From assembly GCA_015679245.1 (NCBI GenBank), contig CP064953.1, forward strand, positions 186,001 to 250,000: a DNA stretch of 64,000 bases, written 5' to 3'. Under the pieces are notes generated by a model, which saw only the letters and a list, made by a program, of their open reading frames with translations, had not been told where the DNA came from and made no database searches. How positions within the stretch are numbered: the stretch's first letter is position 1; each line of letters opens with the position of its first letter. This document shows positions 44,887 to 53,818 of the stretch, in pieces. Both the position numbers and the translations under genes were made by a program. The DNA comes from Actinomycetaceae bacterium zg-1166 (GTDB taxonomy: Bacteria > Actinomycetota > Actinomycetes > Actinomycetales > Actinomycetaceae).

Positions 44887-45423
44887 CCTTTTCTTTGGGG
44901 TTAGAGGCGGAGAAGAAAGGAGCCTATAAGCCCCTATAAGTCTTATAAGAACCGATTGGGGCGTGGAGGAAAACTTCGTTCAGATTCTCACACTTTAGTG
45001 GCATCCGTGGCGTCCGCCGAGGAGTTCATGTGAGATCACCTTATCCGTCAAAGTGTTATCAGCATTCTTTCCGACGAGGGTGAAAGTCCCCTGTTCTGTC
45101 TTTACTAAGGTGGGGAGTGCCTGAGGAAGAATCGCACGAAAGTGGTATAGATGACGCTTTCCCAGGCACATCACGGATTCGTAGATGTGAAAATCGCCCC
45201 GGAGAGGAAAGTTTTAGGGCTTGAGTCCTAAGTTGTGAAAGTAAACCTCTGCACTTCGCTACATGAAGAAAATGGGATAAAGGCCATGTCCAGGAATCAC
45301 CGTTGCTAGAAGGCATTCATAACCACCTAGCGGGTGCTTGCAAGTACTAAAGAAAATCATCTTGCGCATGAGAATGGAGGTCACTTGTTATCGATGACCT
45401 TGCCACCCCAGAATTGGTATCCC
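44887..45423. other. Gap with TATAAG triplet and a possible gene fragment
   Basis: TATAAG occurs three times at 44925, 44935 and 44944. On the minus strand an open frame of 72 codons without a good start runs from 45213 to a TAA at 44995 (LYHFRAILPQALPTLVKTEQ, then GTFTLVGKNADNTLTDKVIS). It looks like the C-terminal end of a real protein, but I cannot name the family. The rest, up to the hrpA stop, shows no gene. Confidence 0.4.
44995..45213 (-). pseudogene. Possible C-terminal gene fragment, unidentified
   Basis: The translation has protein-like composition and ends VISHELLGGRHGCH. It has no upstream coding partner in frame; a stop precedes it. I do not recognise it and rate it as possible debris. 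A search of the translation would decide. Confidence 0.3.
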
Positions 45424-48400
45424 CTAGATGTGGCTGATGAGTTTCTCGATTCGTTTCGCACTCACCTTCCCATTCGTACCCAACTGCTGCGCAAAGAGAG
45501 AGACCCGGAACTCTTCGAGAGCCCATCGTGCCTCCTCTAAAGCGCTCGCGGTGGCGGGATCCCACGGAAGTTCACGAGCACGTTCCCGTGCAGCTTCCAC
45601 CTTCTCGCTCACGCTCTGAATTTGCCACGCAAGAGAATCGTCGGCTGTGGGATTAACACGTGCTTTTTCTAGGCGAATCAACCCGGCGCGCAGGTAACGC
45701 ACAAGATGACCCAAACGTTTAGGAGGAGTCTGGGCAAGGAATCCTGGATAGACGAGTTCGCCAATTTGTGTGCGCACATCTGCACACGTGGCCAGTAATG
45801 TCACAGACGATGCGTGAGTAATTGCGCGGCTGAGTTCAGACCACACTGAAACAACCTTGGCTATACGCCCAGCGAGTGTATATACCTCGTCCTCATAAGA
45901 ATTGCGTGACCATGCAGCAAGAGCTTCCCATTGGCTCTCCTCGCGCAACTCACCCAGATGCGCGAGTTGTGGCGAACTTCCTGGACATCCGGCCTCCTCC
46001 CACGCTTGGACTACGGAGGCGGCACTTGCTAGTTGAAGATCAGCCGTAAGAGCTTCTGTATTCGGGTACGGGCTTGCCGCCAGCGCGAGGGACATATCGC
46101 CATTCCAGCGTGAGGTGATACGCGCTTCAGGTAAGGCTAGGCGCTGGGCGAGCAGATGAACGAGACCTTGAATATGTTCACGGGACTGTATAGCTGGCTC
46201 GGTGAGTAGCTCAAGGTGTACCGGCCTTGACCCGAACCTACTTCCAGCCTCGGCGACGAGTGCCGGATAACCACGAACAATCATCCCGTGCGGTCCAGTA
46301 GTTTCCACCGAAGCAGGGATTCGCCCCTCAGGCAGACTCGGCCAAGAGATAAGGGGATCCTCGGCTTGCGTGTCTTTAACTTGAGTGAAAGCGCGAGCGA
46401 GCATTGCGCGGGGTGGTGTTGGTTTTTCGGTGGTGGTTCCGCTGGCTTTGGCCGCCTCAGTATTCGCTCCGCTCTGAGCTGCAATACCTGGACTGCGGGA
46501 GTCCTCGCCGGTGTGCATGTTGGCAAGAAGGCCACGACGAGCTTCGTCGAGTGCCAACGCAACCGCACCCTTGACCACTGCCTCAACGGCCTTCTTTGCA
46601 CGCGGGGCAAGCTGAGCCTGGAGATATTCAAGGCTCTCTCCTTCGTCGAGCACAGCCCCACGCTCACTACGCACGCGGTACCACACCCGAAGATGAGGGG
46701 GAATCTCAGTCTCCTTCCAATCCTCGTCAGTGATCTCCACGCTGCGCAATTGGTGTACAGCCTGTGCAAACGCCTCGCGGAAGGAAGGTGAATCTTCATT
46801 CGGCTCGGCAGGAAGGAGAGGAAGAATCTCACGTGCTACATCGGGGGCGGGTACAAGCTGGCGCCGCACACGTTTAGGTAGGGCACGGATTGTTCCCTGC
46901 ACCAGTTCTTGCCGCATTCCAGGAACGAGCCAATCGAAGCCCACCGGTTCCACTTGGGGAAGGAGAGTGACGGGGATTGTGATGGTCATGCCGTCTCTAT
47001 AGGAGCCAGGAGTGAAAGCGTAGGAAATGGGGAGTGTGAGATCACCCTGCACCCATTCGTCGGGAAAATCACCGACACTGGCACCCTCATCCCCCAGCAA
47101 GAACTCCTGTGAAAAGTCCAGGAGATGCGGAGTGCGGTGTTTTTCCTTTTTCCACCAGGAATCAAAGTGCCGCCCCGAGGTAATCTGAATAGGGAGGCGT
47201 TCATCGTAGAAGGCGAAGATCGCATCGTCGTCGGCAAGAATTCCATGCCGACGAAGTTTATTCTCGGTTTCGCGAGCTTCCTCAAGAGCAGCGGCGTTGG
47301 CGCGAAGGAATTCGTGGTGCGTGCGCCATTTGCCTTCTACGAGGGCGTGGCGAATAAACATCTCGCGAGCTAGTTCGCGAGAACTCTCTGTGCCGATGGA
47401 AGAGAGAAGGATCTGGCGGTCAGCCACCAGCGTGAGGCCGTAGAGTGTGACTCGTTCGGTACACATCGCCGCACCATTTCGCGAGCTCCATATAGGCTCA
47501 GAATAAGAGTGTGTGACGAGGTGGCGGGCGAGAGGTTCAATCCACGAAGGCTCGATTGCCGCCACAGTGCGAGCAAAGAGGCGTGACGTTTCTACCAACT
47601 CTGCCGCCATCACCCATCCGGGGGTGCGGCGGTGGAGTCCTGAGCCAGGCCAGATAACAAAGTGGGAATTGCGGGCACCCTCGTAATCGTGGGTCTTTTC
47701 TGAATACGATCCAAGGTTGGATAGAAGCCCGACGAGCATCGAACGGTGGATTGCTCCCGCCTCAGGGGTATCAGCCGAGCGTCCGAAATCGCGGCACGCC
47801 ACAGCCACAGCACTAGAAATTTCTGACCCTCCCAGAACTGGCACACTATCCGTGTTGGCGTGGAAGATTTGCTCGCGTGAGGGCATCGAGAGAGGATGAA
47901 CGTTCAGACCGATGGCCTTGGCCATCTGCGAGAGCTGAAGCACCACATCCACCCATTCGCGGTAACGCAAGTAGTTGAGGAATTCAGTGCGGCATGTACG
48001 GCGGAAGGCTGAACTGGAGAGTTCACGCTGAAGCGTATGGAGGTAGCGCCACAAGGTGAGATAGGCGAGGAAATCTGAGGAGCGTGCGATGAAGCGCGCG
48101 TGGAGTTGATCGGCCTGGGGACGCTTCTCAACTGGGCGTTCACGCACATCTTGCACGGAGAGTGCGGCCACAAGAACCAACACCTCACTCGCACAACCGT
48201 TACGGTCGGCTTCGATGAGCATACGCCCTAAGCGCGGATCGATAGGCAGATGTGCCAATTGGGTACCGATTCGTGTGAGACGTGGACCAGTGGAGCGGCC
48301 ACGCACTGTTCGGGTGTCGATCGCCCCGATTTCCTCAAGAAGCTGAGTACCCGAGCGCACGGCACGCTCATCTGGTGGGTCAATGAAGGGAAAATCTGCC

Positions 48401-49851
48401 ACATCTCCCAAACCCAGTGAAATCATCTGAAGGATCACCGAGGCCAGAGAAGTGCGCTGAATTTCGGGCTGTGTGAATTCTTCGCGCGCGAGGAAATCTT
48501 CCTCGGAATAGAGGCGAATACAAATACCTTCGGCCACACGGCCACAGCGTCCAGCGCGTTGGTTTGCACTCGCCTGTGAGATAGTTTCGATAGGTAGACG
48601 TTGCACTTTTGTCTTATTGGAATAGCGCGAAATTCGTGCTGTACCTGGGTCAACGACGAAACGAATTCCCGGCACAGTGAGTGAAGTTTCAGCAATATTT
48701 GTGGCCAGAATGATACGGCGATGCTGATGTGCTTCGAAAATACGGTGCTGTTCGGTAGCTGAGAGGCGTGCGAAAAGAGGGAGAACCTCTACTGCACGTG
48801 GAACTGAGGAACGCCCACCAGGAGCAATATAGCGCGCCCCAAGTTCTTCTTGGAAAGCCTGCTGAGTGTCGCGGATCTCCCCTTCTCCGGAGAGAAAGAC
48901 GAGGATATCGCCAGGGCCTTCACTCATAAGTTCTTCACAGGCCTGGATAATGCCACTAACTTGGTCGATAGCCTCGGGGCGAGGGATTCGATTCGCTTCC
49001 TCGGTGTCAGTATGAGAATCGAGATCCTTGTGAGGGCGGGAGTCGGATGTGCCAGCCTCACTCACCACATTTTCTACGAGAGGACGGTAGCGAATCTCCA
49101 CCGGATATGTGCGCCCGGAAACCTCGATAATTGGGGCTGGTGTGCGTGTGGAGACAGGCGTGGCCATATCTGTGGCGAAATGGGACGCAAAGCGTTCGGT
49201 GTCGATTGTCGCTGAGGTGATGATGATCTTGAGATCGGGGCGATGGGGCAGCAGGCGCGCGAGGTAGCCAAGGATAAAATCGATGTTGAGAGAACGCTCA
49301 TGTGCCTCGTCAATGATAAGAGTGTCGTACCTCAACAGGTTCGGGTCAGACTGAATTTCCGCCAAGAGGATTCCGTCGGTCATGAGCTTGACGAGAGTGG
49401 TAGGACCTACTTCTTCAGTGAATCGCACCTGGTAGCCCACCGCTCCACCAAGTGTGATGCCAAGTTCAGTGCAGATACGTTCGGCCACTGAGCGCGCCGC
49501 GATTCGTCGAGGCTGAGTGTGGCCGATAAGACCCGTTATGCCGCGTCCTAATTCCATACAGATCTTGGGAAGTTGGGTAGTTTTTCCTGAACCAGTTTCT
49601 CCTGCAATGATGACCACTTGATTTTCCGAGATCGCACGTGCGATCTCGTCACGCCGTGCGCTCACAGGTAGGTGTTCGGGATACGTGATCGTCGGGTATG
49701 CGGCGCGTCTGGCCGCGAGCTGATCTTCGGTAAAGGGACGAGGAGCACGACGAAGCTCCCCGCTGCGTCTGTGCTGTTGGCCGCGATTGCTGCGACGACC
49801 ACGCGAAGGGGAGTGAGAGCGCTGATTCGAATGCGAATATGACGTGGACAT
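45424..49851 (-). CDS. hrpA: ATP-dependent RNA helicase HrpA
   Basis: A 1475-aa DEAH-box helicase. After a basic N-terminal tail come AGETGSGKTTQLPKI (motif I), HTQPRRIAARSVAER (Ia), TLIIDEAHERSLNIDF (II), IITSATIDTERF (III), LATNIAETSLTVPGIRFVVD (V) and SQASANQRAGRCGRV (VI). HA2, OB_NTP_bind and the long C-terminal DUF3418 domain follow, as in E. coli HrpA (about 1300 aa). HrpA helps rescue stalled ribosomes and process mRNA. The ATG at 49851 (MSTSYSHSN) has GGGAGAAGAG upstream; the frame is open to 49923. Confidence 0.93.
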   Translation of the reverse strand: MSTSYSHSNQRSHSPSRGRRSNRGQQHRRSGELRRAPRPFTEDQLAARRAAYPTITYPEHLPVSARRDEIARAISENQVVIIAGETGSGKTTQLPKICMELGRGITGLIGHTQPRRIAARSVAERICTELGITLGGAVGYQVRFTEEVGPTTLVKLMTDGILLAEIQSDPNLLRYDTLIIDEAHERSLNIDFILGYLARLLPHRPDLKIIITSATIDTERFASHFATDMATPVSTRTPAPIIEVSGRTYPVEIRYRPLVENVVSEAGTSDSRPHKDLDSHTDTEEANRIPRPEAIDQVSGIIQACEELMSEGPGDILVFLSGEGEIRDTQQAFQEELGARYIAPGGRSSVPRAVEVLPLFARLSATEQHRIFEAHQHRRIILATNIAETSLTVPGIRFVVDPGTARISRYSNKTKVQRLPIETISQASANQRAGRCGRVAEGICIRLYSEEDFLAREEFTQPEIQRTSLASVILQMISLGLGDVADFPFIDPPDERAVRSGTQLLEEIGAIDTRTVRGRSTGPRLTRIGTQLAHLPIDPRLGRMLIEADRNGCASEVLVLVAALSVQDVRERPVEKRPQADQLHARFIARSSDFLAYLTLWRYLHTLQRELSSSAFRRTCRTEFLNYLRYREWVDVVLQLSQMAKAIGLNVHPLSMPSREQIFHANTDSVPVLGGSEISSAVAVACRDFGRSADTPEAGAIHRSMLVGLLSNLGSYSEKTHDYEGARNSHFVIWPGSGLHRRTPGWVMAAELVETSRLFARTVAAIEPSWIEPLARHLVTHSYSEPIWSSRNGAAMCTERVTLYGLTLVADRQILLSSIGTESSRELAREMFIRHALVEGKWRTHHEFLRANAAALEEARETENKLRRHGILADDDAIFAFYDERLPIQITSGRHFDSWWKKEKHRTPHLLDFSQEFLLGDEGASVGDFPDEWVQGDLTLPISYAFTPGSYRDGMTITIPVTLLPQVEPVGFDWLVPGMRQELVQGTIRALPKRVRRQLVPAPDVAREILPLLPAEPNEDSPSFREAFAQAVHQLRSVEITDEDWKETEIPPHLRVWYRVRSERGAVLDEGESLEYLQAQLAPRAKKAVEAVVKGAVALALDEARRGLLANMHTGEDSRSPGIAAQSGANTEAAKASGTTTEKPTPPRAMLARAFTQVKDTQAEDPLISWPSLPEGRIPASVETTGPHGMIVRGYPALVAEAGSRFGSRPVHLELLTEPAIQSREHIQGLVHLLAQRLALPEARITSRWNGDMSLALAASPYPNTEALTADLQLASAASVVQAWEEAGCPGSSPQLAHLGELREESQWEALAAWSRNSYEDEVYTLAGRIAKVVSVWSELSRAITHASSVTLLATCADVRTQIGELVYPGFLAQTPPKRLGHLVRYLRAGLIRLEKARVNPTADDSLAWQIQSVSEKVEAARERARELPWDPATASALEEARWALEEFRVSLFAQQLGTNGKVSAKRIEKLISHI

Positions 49852-50479
49852 GTACTTCTCTTCTCCCAACTGTGCCCAATCATGAGGTGAGGGTGAACCA
49901 ACGGCAAGCATGAATTCACTCAAAGCCGTGCGTGCGAATCGTCAAAATAATACATGCACCGAGGACAAAACTACCTCGCATAGGGGGATACGACCAACGT
50001 GAGAATTCCCCACGCGATACGTGGCTTTATAGACCAGCCATGTTCACTGGTATGGATGCGCCGCACAAAGTGGAGCACGTATCCCACAACGACGAAATTC
50101 CTCTCCTGCCTCGGTACCCTCGAAGTCAGGCTATCCCACAACGACGAAACTTGTAGCTGCAAACCTTTCTTCCAAGCGGGCACGGCCAGCCATGCCCGCA
50201 CACACAAAGCGATACCACTAACCACAGTGTGCCTCTGTCTGCCACTATGCCTAAACACACAGGTGTGGGGTGGTTGCAGAACAACCACCCCACACCTTTT
50301 TTCAAGTGAATGGCGCATCATGGTGACGCTTCGTTGAGGAGCGCTGCCGTGCGCCGGAAGCATTCGCATCGTAGCGGCAGAGTGTCATGCTATGTCTCAC
50401 TGCCACCGCTCTAGATATTCAACGTCGGGAGCATCTTCCCTACGCGAGGCGGTACTTCACTCAATAGCACTCTCTTGCG
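49852..50479. other. Gap with direct repeats and a lone terminator
   Basis: About 630 bases without a recognisable gene. An 18-bp unit (TATCCCACAACGACGAAA) occurs at 50080-50097 and 50132-50149. The strong hairpin at 50261-50297 points in the plus direction, although no plus-strand gene ends nearby. A small transcript from about 49.95-50.26 kb is possible but not shown. Confidence 0.5.
50261..50297 (+). terminator. Perfect 16-bp hairpin with T run
   Basis: Arms 50261-50276 and 50282-50297 are exact complements with a 5-nt loop, followed by five Ts. For plus-strand transcription it is a textbook terminator. The nucleotidase message, coming from the right, would also meet it 180 nt past its stop but without a T run. 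Confidence 0.85.
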
Positions 50480-52735
50480 TCAGCACGTCTTTCTCGCCTC
50501 GTGGCGGCGAACTACGAGCGCTCCTGCCCCAACTGCGGCAAAGAGACCTGCGGCGAGCAAGAGGACGGACGCATCCGCACCCGTGTGAGCGAGCATCTTC
50601 TTACCAGACTTCGTCACGCGATGGGAGGCGGCTGCGCCTGTCGTCTGAGTCATCTCATCCGAATGCGGCATGGTCGCTGTTGTGCCCTCGGAAGGACTCG
50701 GAGCAAGCATCGGGCAGGAGAGCTTCACGCTTAGGCCTTGGCTGGCTGTCACTACCTCTGCAAAGTCAGTTGAGACGCTGACGGGAAGGATGATCTCCTT
50801 ACCTGCATCTGCGTTCGTGCACTGATTCCCTAGCGGTACAGTCACTTCCGCCTGGCCAGCCCCATCGGTAGTAATGATGGCCTTTTCGTTGTTCGCATTC
50901 ATATCTGTGAGGTCGTTATTCACGGCGGCACTCGCGACGGCACTGCCAACCTTCACGCGCACTTTCGACGTGATAGCGGAACCCTCAGAGAACGAAAGGC
51001 CACGCAGCTTCACGGTCGCTGAATCTCCCGGAGCAAACACGTTTTTCGGCACGCTTATGCCGATCGACGACTTTGCCATACGCGGCTTCACTCCCGGATT
51101 CTTCTTGAGATAAGTGTTGAAACCATCACGGTCGAGTCCGCCGAGGTTTGTGTAGGGGCCGCCCGAGGTGAGAGCGTCAAAGCTATCGCCTCCGGCCAGA
51201 AGGAAGGTCACCGAGCCGACGGTATACATGCGCTGAGGATCAAGAGGTTTGTCATTAATCATGACGGACGTGATACGTTCACCATACGGGAGCGAAGGAT
51301 CATAGGTGTAGCGCACATTCTTTGACAATCCGAGCTTGAGCATTGGTCGGGAATTCTGCGAATTGAGATCCGTCTTCCACTGCTGTTCAAGAGCTTCCTT
51401 CACCTTGGCACCTGTGATCGTGACGTAGCCAAGCTCGTTAGAAAATGGTGCAACATCGTAGGTTTGCTTATAGGTGATCGTCCCATCAGCATTCGGGGTG
51501 AGGTCGGCGCGCAGTCCGCCAGCATTAATCATTCCGATATCGACGGGTGTGCCGTTTGTCGTGGTGATAGTTTCACGTAGAGAATCGGCAACGAGATCGC
51601 CCAGCGAGGATTCGATACCGCGATTTGAACCAGGTGTGGTTGCCTCGCCGTCGGTATTCGGATCGGTGAAGACGCCACGGCCAAACGAATCGAAAATTCC
51701 GCTTGCGACGACGCTCTTTCCAGCTTCTTCAGCCTTGGCCTTCGCATCGGTGATGATCGAGGTGATCTCCGTCTTTTCACCGCACTTCGCGATTTCATCG
51801 GCAGGAATAAGAATCGCCTCGGAGGAGACAACTTTGCCTGTCTTTGTATTGTAGCTGAAACGGAGGTTTGCGAGATTGTCTGTGTAGGAACCGGAGGCGA
51901 TCCCCGAAAGGGTGGTGCCTTCGGCTCCCTTGACCATCGAGAAACTGTAAGGCACATGGGTATCGCCGCCCATAATGCCATCAACGTAGGCACCCATCTT
52001 GGGGTAGTTGTTCTTGACATCGTCGTCAAGCATGGCAATGACGATGTTCGCTTCTTTCGCTTCCTTCAACTGTTTTGCCAGGGTGTTGATCTTGGAGATC
52101 GGGTCGTTGAAAGTGAGGCCAGCAGTGGCACCAGGATGAAGTTTGTAGGGCACATCCTGGGCGATTGCTCCGATGAAGGCCACCTTCACTCCTGAAGGAG
52201 ACGTCCAGATCTTGTGGGAGCCAAGGTAGTTTCCCATGCCGTCGATATTTGCACCTAGGTAGGGGAATCCAACCTTTGTCATGCCACCCACACCGTCGAT
52301 GCGATCTTTGAATTTCTGGACACCGAGGTCGAGTTCGTGGTTGCCAATCGTAGAGGCAAGAGGGGAAAGTTCGTTGAGAGCTGCGATTGTTGGGTTGTCC
52401 TCAAGCGAACCAGAGAGGTAAGGGGAAGCGCCAATGTTATCGCCAAGCAGGGTAAACGAGGCTTCTTCACCTGATGCGCGAGCCTTATCGAGGTAGCATC
52501 CCACAGCCGCGAGACCTGCTTCCTTGACCTTCCCCTTTTTCTTGTCGATGACCTTTTCAATGTGCCCATGCACGTCGGTGAGGTTGTAGAGGTTGAGTGT
52601 GACGATCTCGCTCGCAGTGGGTGCGGGTGCGGGCGGGTCAGTTGCTTCGTCATCGGCCCAGGATAATGGGCCGGCGAGCGCACAGCTAAGAGAAAGCACG
52701 CTCGCGAGAGCGATACTTCGGGTGCGTATCTTCAT
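50480..52735 (-). CDS. Wall-anchored bifunctional metallophosphoesterase/5'-nucleotidase
   Basis: A secreted 751-aa enzyme that hydrolyses nucleotides outside the cell. Signal peptide MKIRTRSIALASVLSLSCALAGPLSWA; metallophosphatase domain with NLTDVHGHIE, TLLGDNIGASPYLSG and STIGNHELDLG; then the 5_nucleotid_C domain (GSNRGIESSLGDLVADSLRE, INAGGLRADL, YDVAPFSNELG). The C-terminus is a sorting signal: LAHTG, a hydrophobic helix (ASVLLLAAGLFAAVGAGALV) and a basic tail RRHEARK. LAxTG is the motif of class E sortases of actinobacteria. The ATG at 52735 has GAAGGAG upstream. It likely provides phosphate and nucleosides. Confidence 0.9.
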   Translation of the reverse strand: MKIRTRSIALASVLSLSCALAGPLSWADDEATDPPAPAPTASEIVTLNLYNLTDVHGHIEKVIDKKKGKVKEAGLAAVGCYLDKARASGEEASFTLLGDNIGASPYLSGSLEDNPTIAALNELSPLASTIGNHELDLGVQKFKDRIDGVGGMTKVGFPYLGANIDGMGNYLGSHKIWTSPSGVKVAFIGAIAQDVPYKLHPGATAGLTFNDPISKINTLAKQLKEAKEANIVIAMLDDDVKNNYPKMGAYVDGIMGGDTHVPYSFSMVKGAEGTTLSGIASGSYTDNLANLRFSYNTKTGKVVSSEAILIPADEIAKCGEKTEITSIITDAKAKAEEAGKSVVASGIFDSFGRGVFTDPNTDGEATTPGSNRGIESSLGDLVADSLRETITTTNGTPVDIGMINAGGLRADLTPNADGTITYKQTYDVAPFSNELGYVTITGAKVKEALEQQWKTDLNSQNSRPMLKLGLSKNVRYTYDPSLPYGERITSVMINDKPLDPQRMYTVGSVTFLLAGGDSFDALTSGGPYTNLGGLDRDGFNTYLKKNPGVKPRMAKSSIGISVPKNVFAPGDSATVKLRGLSFSEGSAITSKVRVKVGSAVASAAVNNDLTDMNANNEKAIITTDGAGQAEVTVPLGNQCTNADAGKEIILPVSVSTDFAEVVTASQGLSVKLSCPMLAPSPSEGTTATMPHSDEMTQTTGAAASHRVTKSGKKMLAHTGADASVLLLAAGLFAAVGAGALVVRRHEARKTC

Positions 52736-53134
52736 CCTTGAAGACTCCTTCATGTGTGTAGAGAACTCGCCTCTTACGAGTGCTCTGAGATGAGCGTGAC
52801 GGGTGCTGGCATTCACGATCATAGCCCATGGAAGCATGGTATGACATCCATATATATGCGAAGAAAAAGTAAAGAAAGACTGCGATGTTTAGGATAGACG
52901 AAACAAATTGATACTGATATGAAGAAATGTGTAATAAGGCGAGTGAATGCAGAGGATATAGTGCCATGTAGGTGAGGCAATCATGAGCAGGATCCTGCGC
53001 AATGATGGGGAGTGAGGTGGCAGTGAGTCCACTTCTTTCCTTCTTCCTCCCCACTGCTGCCACGTGATTCTAGGGAAGACCCCGCCCTGCCGCGTCCTCG
53101 CCCACCAGGCTTGTCCACGTGCCACAATGGAAGC
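52736..53134. other. Divergent intergenic region upstream of mtrA
   Basis: About 400 bases between the 5'-nucleotidase and mtrA starts. It is AT-rich around 52840-52930, where promoters for either gene may lie, but I see no clear consensus pair. No RNA or small gene is evident. Confidence 0.4.
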
Positions 53135-53818
53135 ATGAGCCTGCGAATCCTTGTTGTCGACGACGATCCCGGTATCTCCGAGATGGTTGCCATTCTCTTG
53201 GAATCTGAAGGGTATGACGTCACTGTGTGTGCGAATGGCCTTCACGTTCTGCCGCTTTTCCGCGCCGAACGACCTGATCTTGTGCTCCTTGATGTCATGC
53301 TTCCTGGACTCGATGGTGTTCAGGTGTGTGCACAGTTACGTGAAGAGAGCGATGTTCCCATCGTCATGATGAGTGCGCGCACTGATTCAGTGGATGTGAT
53401 CGCAGGCTTGGAGGCAGGAGCCGACGATTACGTTACTAAGCCCTTTGAGAATTCGGTGCTCTTGGCTCGTGTCAAGGCTCGCTTGCGCCGACAAGATCAA
53501 GGAACTGAGACGCTTCGCATTGCCGATCTCAGTGTGGATCTCAAAGGTCACCAGGTTCTCCGTGGAGGCCACGATCTCCACGTTACCCCGCTGGAGTTCG
53601 ATCTTATTTCTGTGCTTGCCCGCAAACCCTGGCAAGTGTTCTCTCGCGAGGAGCTCCTCGATCTTGTGTGGGGATACCGCCATACTTCTGCTGATACGCG
53701 CCTCGTCAATGTTCATATCCAGCGGCTTCGCGCGAAAGTAGAGAAGGATCCTGACCACCCCGAAGTCATCGTCACCGTGCGTGGCGTGGGCTATCGTGCG
53801 GGAGCTGTGCAGGAGTGA
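53135..53818 (+). CDS. mtrA: Response regulator MtrA
   Basis: An OmpR-family regulator of 227 aa. The receiver domain starts LRILVVDDDPGISEMVAILL with the phosphoacceptor Asp in DLVLLDVMLPGLDGV and the conserved Lys in ADDYVTKPFENSVLLARV. The winged-helix DNA-binding domain contains HDLHVTPLEFDLISVLARKP, FSREELLDLVWGYRHTSADTRLVNVHIQRLRAKVE and VRGVGYRAG. With MtrB it controls cell-wall and division genes. The start at 53135 matches MtrA exactly; the in-frame GTG at 53111 lacks support. It overlaps mtrB by four bases. Confidence 0.95.
   Translation: MSLRILVVDDDPGISEMVAILLESEGYDVTVCANGLHVLPLFRAERPDLVLLDVMLPGLDGVQVCAQLREESDVPIVMMSARTDSVDVIAGLEAGADDYVTKPFENSVLLARVKARLRRQDQGTETLRIADLSVDLKGHQVLRGGHDLHVTPLEFDLISVLARKPWQVFSREELLDLVWGYRHTSADTRLVNVHIQRLRAKVEKDPDHPEVIVTVRGVGYRAGAVQE

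Noticed and set aside
44925-44949. Three TATAAG copies
   Set aside because: Spacing is irregular (10 and 9) and no gene is placed to use them. Likely chance in an AT-rich patch.
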